DNA of 64,000 bases from Pontiella sulfatireligans (GTDB lineage: Bacteria; Verrucomicrobiota; Kiritimatiellia; Kiritimatiellales; Pontiellaceae): the NCBI RefSeq assembly GCF_900890705.1, contig NZ_CAAHFH010000002.1, positions 1,178,001 through 1,242,000 of the forward strand, written 5' to 3'. Every line of letters begins with the position of its first letter. The first letter of the stretch is position 1. Both the position numbers and the translations under genes were made by a program. The notes beneath the pieces are model-generated. The model searched no databases and had not been told where the DNA came from. It saw only the letters and a list, made by a program, of their open reading frames with translations. This document shows positions 17,822 through 28,269 of the stretch, piece by piece.

Positions 17822-19660
17822 CTAAAGGTATTCCTTGATGCCTGCCACGAGTTCCGAAATCAGGAACATCCTGCCCTGAACCTTGCTGATGGATTTTACA
17901 TCGACCAGATATTCCGCCCGCAACACCAGCGACAACTGGCCGAGGTTGAGCTCGGGAACGACGACGTGGTCGAACTGCTTCATCAGTTCGCCGAGGTCTT
18001 TCGGCAGCGGGTTGAGATGGCGCAAATGGACATAGGCCACGAATTCCCCGTCGGCCTGGAGCCGTTCGACCGCCATGGTAATTGCGCCGCGCGTGCTGCC
18101 CCAGCCCACCACCAGCACCTTGCCGTTTGGGTCGCCCATCACATGGAGGGGCGGTATATCGTCGGCGATCCGTTGCACTTTTTCGGCGCGGAGGCGGCAC
18201 ATGGTTTCGTGGTTTTCGGCGTCGTAGCTCACCACGCCGTTCTCGGTTTTTTCGAGCCCGCCGATGCGGTGTTCGAAGCCCGGGCGCCCGGGCACGGCCA
18301 AACGCCGCGCCAGCGTTTTCGGATCGCGCTGATACGGGATGTATGCCTCGCCTTGCTTGATCGGCTCGACGGAGATGTCGGGAATGTCCGTGACCTCCGG
18401 AACCTTCCAAGGTTCGGAGCCGTTGGCTAGGTAGGTATCGGTCAGCATCACGACCGGCGTGCGGAACTTCAGCGCAATGCGCGCGGCTTCGATGGCGCAG
18501 TCGAAACAGTCGGAAGGCGAGTCCGCGGCAATCACCGCCACTGGCGATTCGCCGTTGCGGCCATAGAGGGTTTGCAGCAGGTCGGCCTGCTCCGTCTTGG
18601 TTGGCAGGCCCGTGCTTGGCCCCGCTCGCTGCACGTTCACCACCACGAGCGGCAGCTCGGTGATCACCGCGAGCCCGAGCGCTTCGGACTTAAGGCAGAG
18701 GCCAGGCCCACTGGTGGTCGTTACGCCAAGCGCCCCGGCAAACGCCGCGCCGATCGCCACGCCGATGGCGGCAATCTCGTCCTCGGCCTGCACGGTCTTG
18801 ACGTTGAAGTTGCGATGCTTGGAAAGCGTTTCGAGGATCGGGGTTGCCGGGGTGATGGGATAGCTGCCCAGCACCAGGTCGCGCCAGCTGTTTTCCGAGG
18901 CGGCGATCAGCCCGAGCGCCGTGGCCTCGTTGCCGGTGATCTTGCGGTAGATTCCGTCTTCGAGAATGCGCTTGTGCACCGAATATTGCGGCAGGCTGAT
19001 GTCCTTGTTTTCACCCACGATGAATCCGGCTTTGAGCGCCAGCGTGTTGGCGTCGGCCATCATCGGCAGCTTTTCGCGCCACTTGGTTTCGATCCACTCC
19101 AGCGTCATGTCGAGCGGCCGTGAATAGACCCAATAGGCGATGCCCAGCGAAAAAAAGTTTTTACAGCGCGCACGCAATGCGGGCTTGAGCGGCAAATCCT
19201 TGAGCGCCTCGGCGGTCAGCGCATTGATGTCCACCTTGAACACGGTGTATTCGTCTTCGAGCGCGGGGTCGTCGAGCGGGTTGGTTTCGTAGAGCGCCTT
19301 CTTGAGGTTCGGTGCCGTGAACGAGCCGGTGTTGACGATCAGCAGCCCTTTCGGCTCCAGTTCCCGCAGGTTCACCTTGAGCGCGGCGGGATTCATCACG
19401 ATCAGCGCATCGGCTTTATCGCCCGGCGTCATAACGCTGGTGCAGCCAAAGTGCACCTGAAAGCCGGACACGCCCGGCAGCGACCCGGCGGGTGCGCGGA
19501 TCTCCGACGGGAAATCGGGGAAGGTCACAATGGCATCGCCCAGCAACGCGCTGGCGTCAGCGAAGAGTTCGCCCACCGTCTGCATCCCGTCGCCGGAGTC
19601 GCCGGCAAAACGAACCACAACCGAGTCTTTCTCTATGAGATTGGATTTCTTTTCAGCCAT
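17822..19660 (-). CDS. korA: 2-oxoacid:ferredoxin oxidoreductase, gamma-alpha fusion subunit
   Basis: A 612-residue subunit. The N-terminal gamma domain (about 10-190, starting SVVVRFAGDSGDGMQTVGE) is fused to the alpha (pyrimidine-binding) domain, which begins near residue 240 with LVLGSYPITPATPI and contains AIGAAFAGALGVTTTSGPG. No ferredoxin domain is present, so electrons leave to a separate ferredoxin. It is preceded three bases upstream by a CBS protein and followed by korB-CBS. This oxygen-sensitive enzyme replaces the 2-oxoglutarate dehydrogenase complex, as in anaerobes. Confidence 0.94.
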   Translation of the reverse strand: MAEKKSNLIEKDSVVVRFAGDSGDGMQTVGELFADASALLGDAIVTFPDFPSEIRAPAGSLPGVSGFQVHFGCTSVMTPGDKADALIVMNPAALKVNLRELEPKGLLIVNTGSFTAPNLKKALYETNPLDDPALEDEYTVFKVDINALTAEALKDLPLKPALRARCKNFFSLGIAYWVYSRPLDMTLEWIETKWREKLPMMADANTLALKAGFIVGENKDISLPQYSVHKRILEDGIYRKITGNEATALGLIAASENSWRDLVLGSYPITPATPILETLSKHRNFNVKTVQAEDEIAAIGVAIGAAFAGALGVTTTSGPGLCLKSEALGLAVITELPLVVVNVQRAGPSTGLPTKTEQADLLQTLYGRNGESPVAVIAADSPSDCFDCAIEAARIALKFRTPVVMLTDTYLANGSEPWKVPEVTDIPDISVEPIKQGEAYIPYQRDPKTLARRLAVPGRPGFEHRIGGLEKTENGVVSYDAENHETMCRLRAEKVQRIADDIPPLHVMGDPNGKVLVVGWGSTRGAITMAVERLQADGEFVAYVHLRHLNPLPKDLGELMKQFDHVVVPELNLGQLSLVLRAEYLVDVKSISKVQGRMFLISELVAGIKEYL

Positions 19661-19663
19661 GGT

Positions 19664-20140
19664 TTATTCCCCCGCCGCATGCGTGGCAATCAGGCTGCTG
19701 TCGGGCGGCAGGTTCATGACCTCCAGCGGCAGGTGCTCGCTGATGAAAACCATCAGGCCGCGGATCGATAGAATGCCCTCGATGGCTTCGCCGTTGAGGA
19801 TCGGCATGTGGCGAAAGGGGTTGGAGTGGAAGATTTCCAGCGCCTCCTGCACCGTCAGCGCGGGCGTGGCGGTGAACGGATTTTCCGTCATGATGGTATC
19901 GACGGGCGTGTCGCCGGGCAGGGTCGAGCCGACATATTCATGCATCAGGTCGCCGTTGCTCAGCAGGCCGATAATCTTCTGGTCGGCACCCACCACGAGC
20001 ACGCAGCCGATCTGGTTGTATTTCATCTCCTTGACGGCATCGATGATGGACGTGCCCGAAGGAACCACCGCCGGACGCTGGAGATCAACCTTGCTGATCG
20101 GCTCAGACCAGAATGTTTCCTTCTTTCTCGCTGCTGCCAT
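19664..20140 (-). CDS. stand-alone CBS-pair protein
   Basis: A 158-residue protein that is essentially one CBS pair: CBS1 near residues 20-75 (VPSGTSIIDAVKEMKYNQIG) and CBS2 near 85-145 (MTENPFTATPALTVQEALEIF). The N-terminus is short and basic (MAAARKKETFWSEPISKVD). It lies three bases upstream of korA and 51 bases after sdhB. With the CBS pair fused to KorB two genes later, it suggests adenylate sensing of this metabolic block, perhaps as a separate regulatory subunit; that is an inference from gene order. Confidence 0.88.
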   Translation of the reverse strand: MAAARKKETFWSEPISKVDLQRPAVVPSGTSIIDAVKEMKYNQIGCVLVVGADQKIIGLLSNGDLMHEYVGSTLPGDTPVDTIMTENPFTATPALTVQEALEIFHSNPFRHMPILNGEAIEGILSIRGLMVFISEHLPLEVMNLPPDSSLIATHAAGE

Positions 20141-20191
20141 GGGGATCCTTTTCGTGAAGCGTGACGATTGAGGCGTGATTCATGTCACGTT

Positions 20192-20950
20192 TCACTTTTC
20201 ACTCGTTAAACTTGCCTTGACAAACTCTCTGTTCAACCTGGCGATATTCTTCACGTCGATGCCTTTCGGGCAGGCGACGGCGCACTCGTATTCGTTCGAG
20301 CAGTTGCCGAAGCCGAGCTCGTCCATTTTATTGACCATGCCCAGCACGCGCTGCGTCCGCTCGGGATGGCCTTGCGGCAGCAGGGCGTATTGCGAAACCT
20401 TGGCCGCCGTAAAGAGCATCGCCGCCCCGTTCGGGCAGGCCGCCACGCAGGCGCCGCAGCCGATGCACTGGGCCGCGTCCATCGAGGCCTCCGCCATTTC
20501 CTTTTTGATCGGTGTGGTGGAAGCTTCCGGCGCGTTGCCGGTCTTCACCGAAACATAGCCGCCTTCAGCGATGATCTGATCGAGGCCGGAGCGGTCGACA
20601 ATCAAATCCTTGATAACCGGAAAGGCCGTAGCGCGGAACGGTTCGATGACGACCGTTTCGCCGTCCTTAAAGTGGCGCATGTGCAACTGGCAAAGCGTGG
20701 TGCGCTCGTGCGAACCGTGGGTCTTGCCGTTCACCAGCGAGCCGCAGCAGCCGCAGATGCCCTCGCGGCAGTCGTGCTCGAATGCGATCGGCTCGCCTCC
20801 GCCGAGGGTGATCTCCTCGTTCACGACGTCCAGCATTTCGAGGAACGAGGCGTCGGTGTCGATGCCGTTGGCTTCGTAGTCTTCGAAGCGCCCTGCTTCC
20901 CCGCGGTTCTGGCGCCAGACCTTCAGTTTGAGATTAATTTTTTCCGACAT
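20192..20950 (-). CDS. sdhB: succinate dehydrogenase/fumarate reductase iron-sulfur subunit
   Basis: A 252-residue electron-transfer subunit. The N-terminal plant-type ferredoxin domain carries CREGICGCCGSLVNG for [2Fe-2S]; the C-terminal domain carries CIGCGACVAACPNGAAM and CSNEYECAVACPKGI for the [4Fe-4S] and [3Fe-4S] clusters. It is 67 bases after sdhA. The sequence style (MKINL-like start and the three-gene sdhCAB order) matches the type with a single diheme cytochrome b anchor. Confidence 0.96.
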   Translation of the reverse strand: MSEKINLKLKVWRQNRGEAGRFEDYEANGIDTDASFLEMLDVVNEEITLGGGEPIAFEHDCREGICGCCGSLVNGKTHGSHERTTLCQLHMRHFKDGETVVIEPFRATAFPVIKDLIVDRSGLDQIIAEGGYVSVKTGNAPEASTTPIKKEMAEASMDAAQCIGCGACVAACPNGAAMLFTAAKVSQYALLPQGHPERTQRVLGMVNKMDELGFGNCSNEYECAVACPKGIDVKNIARLNREFVKASLTSEK

Positions 20951-21017
20951 GTCTTGCCTTCCTCCGGGCAGGCGAGCCGCCTGCGATACTTAAAACCTAA
21001 CACTAGAAACTTAAAAC

Positions 21018-22931
<1,914 letters not shown>

Positions 22932-22953
22932 AGTTAAAAATCCTTAAAAGCGG

Positions 22954-23628
22954 TTAACCAACGAAGGCCATGATCGGAATAATGGCAAAAGTGGAGGCCA
23001 TGCCCCATCCAATGACGACGCTGGCCAGCTTGATCTTGCTGTCGTTGCGCGGGATATACAGGCCATAGGTCTGCAGCGAGCTTTGCAGCGCGTGGCTGAG
23101 GTGAAACCCGACCGCCAGCATAAAGCCCACATAAAAAAGCAGGTGGAGCGGATCGCCCTGAAAGCGGGACAGCACCATGGCGTAAACATTGTACATGTGG
23201 TCGCCGTGCTCGCTAATGATCTCGGTCTTTTCGTAGAATTTAAAATCCAGCAAGTGTTTCAGGATGAAGATAAAAATCATGCCGCCGGAATACGGCATCA
23301 GCTTCGCCGCCAGCGAGCGTTCTTTCGAGTCCTTTTGCGTGTGGCGCTTGTCGTGCGCCTTCGCGTTGGCGAACACCACGCGAAAAGCCATGATCATGTG
23401 GACCGAAATCGACGCGAGCATCAGCACTTCGATGCCGATTACGATCGGCACCAGCTGATGCAGATGGTGGGCGTAGGAGTTGAACAGATCCGGCCCAAAC
23501 AGGAACAGCACGTTCCCGCCCATATGCGGGATCAAAAACAAGAGAAACATGATCAGCCCAGAGGTTGCTAAAAGCAGCTTTTGGCCGATGGAGGATAGTA
23601 TCGTTCTTTTTAGAGTCATTACCCGCAT
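22954..23628 (-). CDS. sdhC: succinate dehydrogenase/fumarate reductase cytochrome b subunit
   Basis: A 224-residue membrane anchor with five hydrophobic segments and several membrane His residues (including FLIPHMGGN, YAHHLHQLVP and GFHLSHALQS) that can bind two hemes; this is the single-subunit b558 type. It starts the sdhCAB unit, 22 bases before sdhA. An alternative start three codons in (MTLKRTIL) has AAGGG at better spacing. It is the first gene of the whole minus-strand TCA block, so the main promoter should lie in 23629-23850. Confidence 0.93.
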   Translation of the reverse strand: MRVMTLKRTILSSIGQKLLLATSGLIMFLLFLIPHMGGNVLFLFGPDLFNSYAHHLHQLVPIVIGIEVLMLASISVHMIMAFRVVFANAKAHDKRHTQKDSKERSLAAKLMPYSGGMIFIFILKHLLDFKFYEKTEIISEHGDHMYNVYAMVLSRFQGDPLHLLFYVGFMLAVGFHLSHALQSSLQTYGLYIPRNDSKIKLASVVIGWGMASTFAIIPIMAFVG

Positions 23629-23851
23629 CCCTTACTTCAAGGTCATTTTTTTACGTATAGATGATTATCATTATAATATTTTCATGTATTTTGAAATCGC
23701 TTTGTTCGCTTTTCTTGAAAACGCGTTCGCCACCAACCTTCGTGCAACAAATATGTCCTGATTTTCAGGGAGGATTCTAAATGCGTAGTCGCCTATCATC
23801 AAGACCTTGTCGATTCTAATTCCAAATCGCCCCGGCTGCAAACTAGAACCA

Positions 23852-23934
23852 AAACCGCGAATGAACACAAATACACGCTGATTTTATAAAGCCACTCGAA
23901 GAGCTCTATAATAATTCGTGTTCATTCGCGGTTT
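23852..23934. repeat. inverted repeat between sdhC and the malic enzyme gene
   Basis: Arms of 21 bases (AAACCGCGAATGAACACAAAT and the inverse ATTCGTGTTCATTCGCGGTTT, differing at one position) enclose about 41 bases. It lies in the 370-base gap between two divergent genes, about 65 bases before the malic enzyme ATG. No other feature beyond presumed promoters is seen in the gap. Confidence 0.85.
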
Positions 23935-23998
23935 GAATTGATTTGTTCAAAAGCGCGGGCATAATCGCTGACCTAGTCAGTTAAAAAGGAGAGAACCC

Positions 23999-25456
23999 AT
24001 GTCTAAAATTGAAAACCTGAAACTCGAAAACCTTGATTCACTTTTCCCGGAAAGCTTCACCCCCGACCAGATCGCTCAAGGCAAAACCCTCTTTTTGAAA
24101 GAAGTCGCTGAAACCATGCACGAATTCTACGGCGGCAAGATGCAGACGATTCCAAAGGCGGGATACTACGGCTTCAACTGGTTCAACGTTTGGTATTCCC
24201 CCGGCGTCTCCCGCGTTTCAACCGAAATCCGTGAAAACCCCAAGCGCTCGTTTGATCTTTCCAACCGCGGCAACCTGATTGCCGTCGTCTCCGACTCCAC
24301 CCGCGTACTCGGCGACGGCGACTGCGGCCCGTCCGGAGGCCTCGGCGTGATGGAAGGAAAAGCCTTCCTCATGAAATACCTCGGTGGCGTAGACGCCATT
24401 GCGCTCTGCATTGATGCGAAGGGTGAAGACGGCAAGAGCGATCCGAAAAAGATCATCGATTTTGTAAAAATGATCCAGCCCAGCGTCGGCGGCGTCAACC
24501 TCGAAGACATTTCCCAGCCCAACTGCTTCGAAGTGCTCGACACCCTGCGCGACACCTGCGACATCCCGGTCTGGCACGACGATGCCCAAGGAACCGGCTG
24601 CGTCACCCTCGCCGGCCTCATCAACGCACTCAAAGTGGCAGGCAAAAAAATGGGCGACGTCAAAATCGCCATGCTCGGCGCCGGCGCATCCAACACCACC
24701 ATCGCCAGCCTCATCATTCAGACCGGCGGCGATCCGAAGAAAATCGTGATGTGCGACTCCAAGGGCGGCCTGCACGCCGACCGCGCCGATATCGAAGCCA
24801 ACAAAGCCTTCTATAAAAAATGGGAGCTCTGCCAGTCCACCAACCCGAACAAGATTAACTCCATCGACGAAGCCATGAAGGGCGCCGATGTGCTGATTGC
24901 CCTCTCCCGGCCCGGACCGGACGTCATTAAGCCCGAATGGGTCTCCACCATGGCCGACAAATCCATCTGCTTCGTCTGCGCCAACCCCGTGCCCGAAATC
25001 TATCCGCACGCCGCCAAAGCCGCCGGCGCCTACATTGTCGCCACCGGACGCGGCGACTTCCCGAACCAGGTCAACAACTCGCTCTGCTTCCCCGGCCTGC
25101 TCAAAGGCGCGCTGCTGGTTAAAGCCAAAAAGATTACCGACAAAATGGCCATCGCCGCCGCCTATGCCATCGCCGAGTCCGCCGAAAAGAACGGCCTCTC
25201 GCCCGACTACATTGCCCCGCTGATGGACGAGACCGAAACCTTCCGCAACGTCGCCAAAGCCGTCGCCCTCCAAGCGATGGAAGACGGCGTTGCCCGCGTC
25301 CAAATGACCGGCGACGAAGTCTACGCCCAGGCCAAAAAGGAAATCGACGAATCCCGCAACCTCACCCAAAGCCTCATGGACAACAATTTCATCAAAGAGC
25401 CCCCGCTCGAAATGCTCGAAGACTGTCTGGAGAAGGCCATCGCGCAGATGGGGTAA
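23999..25456 (+). CDS. malic enzyme (NAD(P)-dependent malate dehydrogenase, decarboxylating)
   Basis: A 485-residue enzyme that converts malate to pyruvate and CO2. It has the malic N domain with DSTRVLGDGDCGPSGG and the catalytic-Lys region, the metal-binding VWHDDAQGTGCVTLAGL, and the Rossmann loop AMLGAGASNTTIASL. The NAD(P) motif is GAGASN; cofactor choice is not clear. AAGGAGAG lies eight bases before the ATG. It diverges from the TCA block. A 60-base decayed copy of its 3' end lies about 2.1 kb downstream. Confidence 0.93.
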   Translation: MSKIENLKLENLDSLFPESFTPDQIAQGKTLFLKEVAETMHEFYGGKMQTIPKAGYYGFNWFNVWYSPGVSRVSTEIRENPKRSFDLSNRGNLIAVVSDSTRVLGDGDCGPSGGLGVMEGKAFLMKYLGGVDAIALCIDAKGEDGKSDPKKIIDFVKMIQPSVGGVNLEDISQPNCFEVLDTLRDTCDIPVWHDDAQGTGCVTLAGLINALKVAGKKMGDVKIAMLGAGASNTTIASLIIQTGGDPKKIVMCDSKGGLHADRADIEANKAFYKKWELCQSTNPNKINSIDEAMKGADVLIALSRPGPDVIKPEWVSTMADKSICFVCANPVPEIYPHAAKAAGAYIVATGRGDFPNQVNNSLCFPGLLKGALLVKAKKITDKMAIAAAYAIAESAEKNGLSPDYIAPLMDETETFRNVAKAVALQAMEDGVARVQMTGDEVYAQAKKEIDESRNLTQSLMDNNFIKEPPLEMLEDCLEKAIAQMG

Positions 25457-25510
25457 TGGACAGCAAGCTCGAGAAGCAATTCAGGGAGCGATACGCGCGA
25501 CCTTGTAAAG

Positions 25511-25710
25511 ACGATCCCCGGAGGGGATTCCTGTTAATAGCCACGGGTTTCAACCCGTGGAAATTCGTCGCCACGCAACAAGCCCTGAAGGGGCTGCCCT
25601 ATCTATTGTATCGATTCTGTTGGGCAACCCCCTCCGGGGTTTGATTCCATTTCGTTCGTGACCACGGGTTAGCACCCGTGGCTATTCGTGTTTCGCCCCT
25701 CCGGGGCTGG
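25511..25710. repeat. cluster of six short palindromes
   Basis: Six hairpins lie in 200 bases: ATCCCCGGAGGGGAT near 25514-25527; CCACGGGTTTCAACCCGTGG at 25541-25560; AGCCCTGAAGGGGCT at 25581-25595; AACCCCCTCCGGGGTT at 25626-25641; CCACGGGTTAGCACCCGTGG at 25662-25681; and GCCCCTCCGGGGC near 25695. The last three approximately mirror the first three, so the cluster is two related blocks. It resembles REP-type clusters mobilised by RAYT/IS200-like enzymes, though no such gene is in the window. No coding gene is seen in 25457-25870. Confidence 0.85.
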
Positions 25711-25870
25711 TTGCAGGTAGGCTCATGAAACGAGGCCGCCAGGATGGCGGCAAAACGTACCAAAGGCATCCCGCCTGCCATGCAGGAACGGGGTCGGGCG
25801 CACTCCAGAGCGGACTGCGTCCGCAGGTTTGGCGCTTTGCAAGAGCCGGGTGATCTGGCAGTTTTCCGGC

Positions 25871-26809
25871 ATGTTGCGCGGAATCATAGGTTGGGCACTG
25901 CTGCTGGCACTCGATGCGGCGGGGAGCATGACGTGGGAGGTCAATACCTACGACCATAAGGCTGCCGTCCAGCAAAACGCCGAAAACAGCTATCCCGGCG
26001 TGACGCTCGATTCCTACGACGTAATGTGGTTCGACGACTATCTGACCGCCCTCTGGCTTATTCCGGAAAACCAGCTGCTCTATGCCTCGGCCGAGACGAT
26101 GGTCGCCAGCAATGACTTCGATTTTTTCCTCTCCCCCGATGGCGACATTCGGAACACGTCGGGCTGGCAGCTGAAAATGAACAGCGCGGCGTTAGGTGAC
26201 GAGACGATTGAAAACAATGGCGGGGTTCCGGGAAAACACTACCCCCTCTGGACCCACGGCCTGTCGGCGCTGCCGACGTTGACGCACGGGCAGGGGCTGG
26301 TGGACATCGACAACGACGACGTGATTGACTATGCCCTCCACATTTCCACCAACCCATCCTTCGTCCTGGGCGTGGGGCATACGGGGACAGTAAACATTCC
26401 CCAAACCGGCGGCGTGTTGAGCTTTGTGCCGACCTCGACCACCACTTCCAACGGCGCGACGTATGAGGTGCTGATGGCCGCCGGGCTGGCGGCGTCGAAC
26501 TCCACCAGGGCCGCGTTCGAGGCGGCTTCGTGGATGGCGTCCGACGTCGACGTGCATTGGGACTGGCAGGAATATATTGCCGGCACCGACCCGACCAACG
26601 GGCTGGATTTTTTTCAGCTGTCGATTTCCAGCAACGCCCTGCACCTTTCGACCGTCAGCAACCGGAACTATACGGTGCGCACGGGCGGACAGCCCGGCGG
26701 TCTGTCCCTACCCTTCACCAACTTTCCAGGGATTGGAACCCCGGTCGAAATCCCCATCGGCCCAACCGCCACCTCCGCCTTTTTCCGGGCAGAGATCTCG
26801 CTGCCCTGA
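25871..26809 (+). CDS. exported protein of unknown function
   Basis: A 312-residue protein from the chosen ATG: a signal peptide (MLRGIIGWALLLALDAAGS) and a mature domain of unknown fold. Near the end is WQEYIAGTDPTNGLDFFQL, a motif often seen before C-terminal beta domains of secreted proteins in this group, and then about 70 residues of beta-type sequence. No catalytic motif is recognised. The frame is open for 14 more codons upstream, into palindrome-rich DNA. It is GC-rich and appears to be intact. Confidence 0.6.
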   Translation: MLRGIIGWALLLALDAAGSMTWEVNTYDHKAAVQQNAENSYPGVTLDSYDVMWFDDYLTALWLIPENQLLYASAETMVASNDFDFFLSPDGDIRNTSGWQLKMNSAALGDETIENNGGVPGKHYPLWTHGLSALPTLTHGQGLVDIDNDDVIDYALHISTNPSFVLGVGHTGTVNIPQTGGVLSFVPTSTTTSNGATYEVLMAAGLAASNSTRAAFEAASWMASDVDVHWDWQEYIAGTDPTNGLDFFQLSISSNALHLSTVSNRNYTVRTGGQPGGLSLPFTNFPGIGTPVEIPIGPTATSAFFRAEISLP

Positions 26810-26900
26810 CTTGCTGCGCAAAGCGCCCTGAAGTGCGGAGACCGCGTCGGCGCTTTCCGTGCGCAAAGAGCGGAGACGCGGAACAAACGGATCGGTTCTG

Positions 26901-26956
26901 AGAACCGACACTACATTTCCCAATCGTTGGGAAACGGCGCAGAGCACCGTTCTACG
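26901..26956. repeat. 56-bp dispersed palindromic repeat, copy A
   Basis: It begins AGAACCGACACTACATTT and ends GCACCGTTCTACG. Copy B lies at 28270-28325 with only a few differences. The ends are inverse (AGAACCG and CGTTCT) and the centre holds TTCCCAATCGTTGGGAA, so it can fold. Partial copies occur near 30341 and 33079. Confidence 0.85.
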
Positions 26957-27046
26957 TGATTCGGTGACTCCAATGCGGCAGTTGCCCAACTCCTCTCCTT
27001 TGAACGCGAGCTTGACGGCCATATTCTTTTGGGTTAGGAGAAAATC

Positions 27047-27331
27047 ATGGACGCGATTAATGTACCTCCGGGCGAAGCCCTTCAGGAATTTCTGGGAGAC
27101 TACAATCTTAGCCAAAGCCAGTTGGCGAGAGAGTTGCGCGTGCCCGTGCGCCGCATCAACACGATTGTCCGCGGCGAACGCAGCATTACCGCCGACACCG
27201 CCGGGCGGCTTGCCTGCTATTTCGGCAACCGCGCCGATTTTTGACTGGGGCTGCAGGAGCTGTTCGACATCAATGAAACCGAACGAAAGCTATCCAGCGA
27301 ACTGTTGAAGATTCATCCGGCAGCAGTTTAA
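27047..27331 (+). pseudogene. HigA-type antitoxin with an in-frame stop
   Basis: The frame encodes an XRE-family addiction antitoxin of the HigA/VapI type: MDAINVPPGEALQEFLGDY, then a helix-turn-helix with LSQSQLARELRVPVRRINTI, and then the stop TGA at 27242-27244. Reading on in the same frame gives LGLQELFDINETERKL and a natural stop at 27329-27331. The family has Trp at the stop position (DFWLGLQ), so TGG has become TGA. No higB toxin gene is found upstream. The first 65 residues contain the whole DNA-binding domain and could still be made; TTAGGAG lies eight bases upstream. Confidence 0.85.
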
Positions 27332-27364
27332 GTCATGCGGATCCGGGATCAGATCTTGAGCAAA

Positions 27365-27406
27365 GGGCAGTCCTATGAAATGATGCTTATTGCTTTGCGA
27401 CCACGG
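27365..27406. repeat. 42-bp direct repeat, left copy
   Basis: It contains CAGTCCTATGAAATGATGC and ends GCGACCACGG; a diverged copy lies at 28194-28235 with about three quarters of positions equal. The two copies flank the secreted-protein gene at 27499-28185. Confidence 0.65.
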
Positions 27407-27410
27407 TCCC

Positions 27411-27470
27411 GAGGTCGGCGTCCCCCGTGTTCAGATGACCGGCAACATAGTCTACGCCCAGGACAAACGT
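27411..27470 (+). pseudogene. decayed 3' fragment of a malic enzyme gene
   Basis: These 60 bases align without gaps to 25280-25339 inside the intact malic enzyme gene, with 46 identical positions by eye. In the same frame it reads EVGVPRVQMTGNIVYAQDKR against EDGVARVQMTGDEVYAQAKK. Nothing else of the gene is recognisable on either side. It is a relic of a duplicated or transferred malic enzyme gene. Confidence 0.8.
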
Positions 27471-27498
27471 TTTATTTATCTAGGAGAATAGGAAACCC

Positions 27499-28185
27499 AT
27501 GAAGAAAACAGCAACTCTACTACTCGTCACAACATTCGCGCTTGCGGCTGCCGCCGATGAATACAAACCCTCAAAGCTCAAGCATCTACAGGCCCTGCGC
27601 GCCAAACATATCAAGCAGATCGACGATACTTACATCCGAGAACTGGATAAACTAAAACTTGAATATACGAAACGCGGCGACCTGGACGGCGCCAATGCCA
27701 TAAACTCGGCACTTGTGAAAATGATGGCCAAAGCGGGAAACGAAGCACCCGCCGAAGAAACCCTCGAGGATTACATGATCATCGTCCCGGCGCAGGAGTA
27801 TAAAGACGCGGGCAACGACCCAAACCTCCAGCAGGAACATGCCGACGAGTATGCCAAACTAGTCGTTCCAGGCCGAGCTTGGGTTGAGTGGGAAGTGAAA
27901 CTTCCGGAGGGAGAATACTACCTTCATATTCTCTACGCATCGGCAGCTCCACGCGCATGCCATCTGGAGATTAACGGCAAAGAACAGGAAGGGGAATTCC
28001 TTAAAGGCCGGACCGGCAGCTTTAACGCCGATGGTGTGGCCTGGGTCAACTGCGGCAAGTTCACCTTCAAGAAAGGCCGGAACTCCATCCTGCTCAACCC
28101 GATTGGCGTTGGCCCTCATTACCAAGAACTCGTTTTGTCAAAAAGCGAAAATCCGCCGTATGAGATTGGAAATAAAATAAGGTAG
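27499..28185 (+). CDS. small secreted protein with helical N-domain and beta C-domain
   Basis: A 228-residue protein with a signal peptide (MKKTATLLLVTTFALAAA), a charged helical segment (about 25-85, with YIRELDKLKLEYTKRGDLDGANAINS) and a C-terminal jelly-roll-like domain resembling carbohydrate-binding module 6 or similar (about 95-215). The helical segment resembles one common in exported planctomycete and lentisphaeral proteins. TAGGAGAATAGG lies upstream of the ATG. The gene is flanked by a 42-bp direct repeat and by the 56-bp palindromic repeats, which suggests it arrived or was duplicated as a unit. A carbohydrate-binding role is inferred only. Confidence 0.65.
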   Translation: MKKTATLLLVTTFALAAAADEYKPSKLKHLQALRAKHIKQIDDTYIRELDKLKLEYTKRGDLDGANAINSALVKMMAKAGNEAPAEETLEDYMIIVPAQEYKDAGNDPNLQQEHADEYAKLVVPGRAWVEWEVKLPEGEYYLHILYASAAPRACHLEINGKEQEGEFLKGRTGSFNADGVAWVNCGKFTFKKGRNSILLNPIGVGPHYQELVLSKSENPPYEIGNKIR

Positions 28186-28193
28186 GGAGCCGA

Positions 28194-28235
28194 GGCCAGT
28201 CCTGTGAAATGCTGCCCCGTGCTCTGCGACCTCGG
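28194..28235. repeat. 42-bp direct repeat, right copy
   Basis: It is the diverged partner of 27365-27406, in the same orientation (CAGTCCTGTGAAATGCTGC, ending GCGACCTCGG). It begins nine bases after the stop of the secreted-protein gene. Confidence 0.65.
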
Positions 28236-28269
28236 CCGACACGGAGGCCGTTCCTCCATTTCGGCTCTC

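Noticed and set aside
25511..25710. CRISPR array
   Set aside because: The palindromes are of different kinds and unequal spacing, with no repeated unit or regular spacers and no cas genes.
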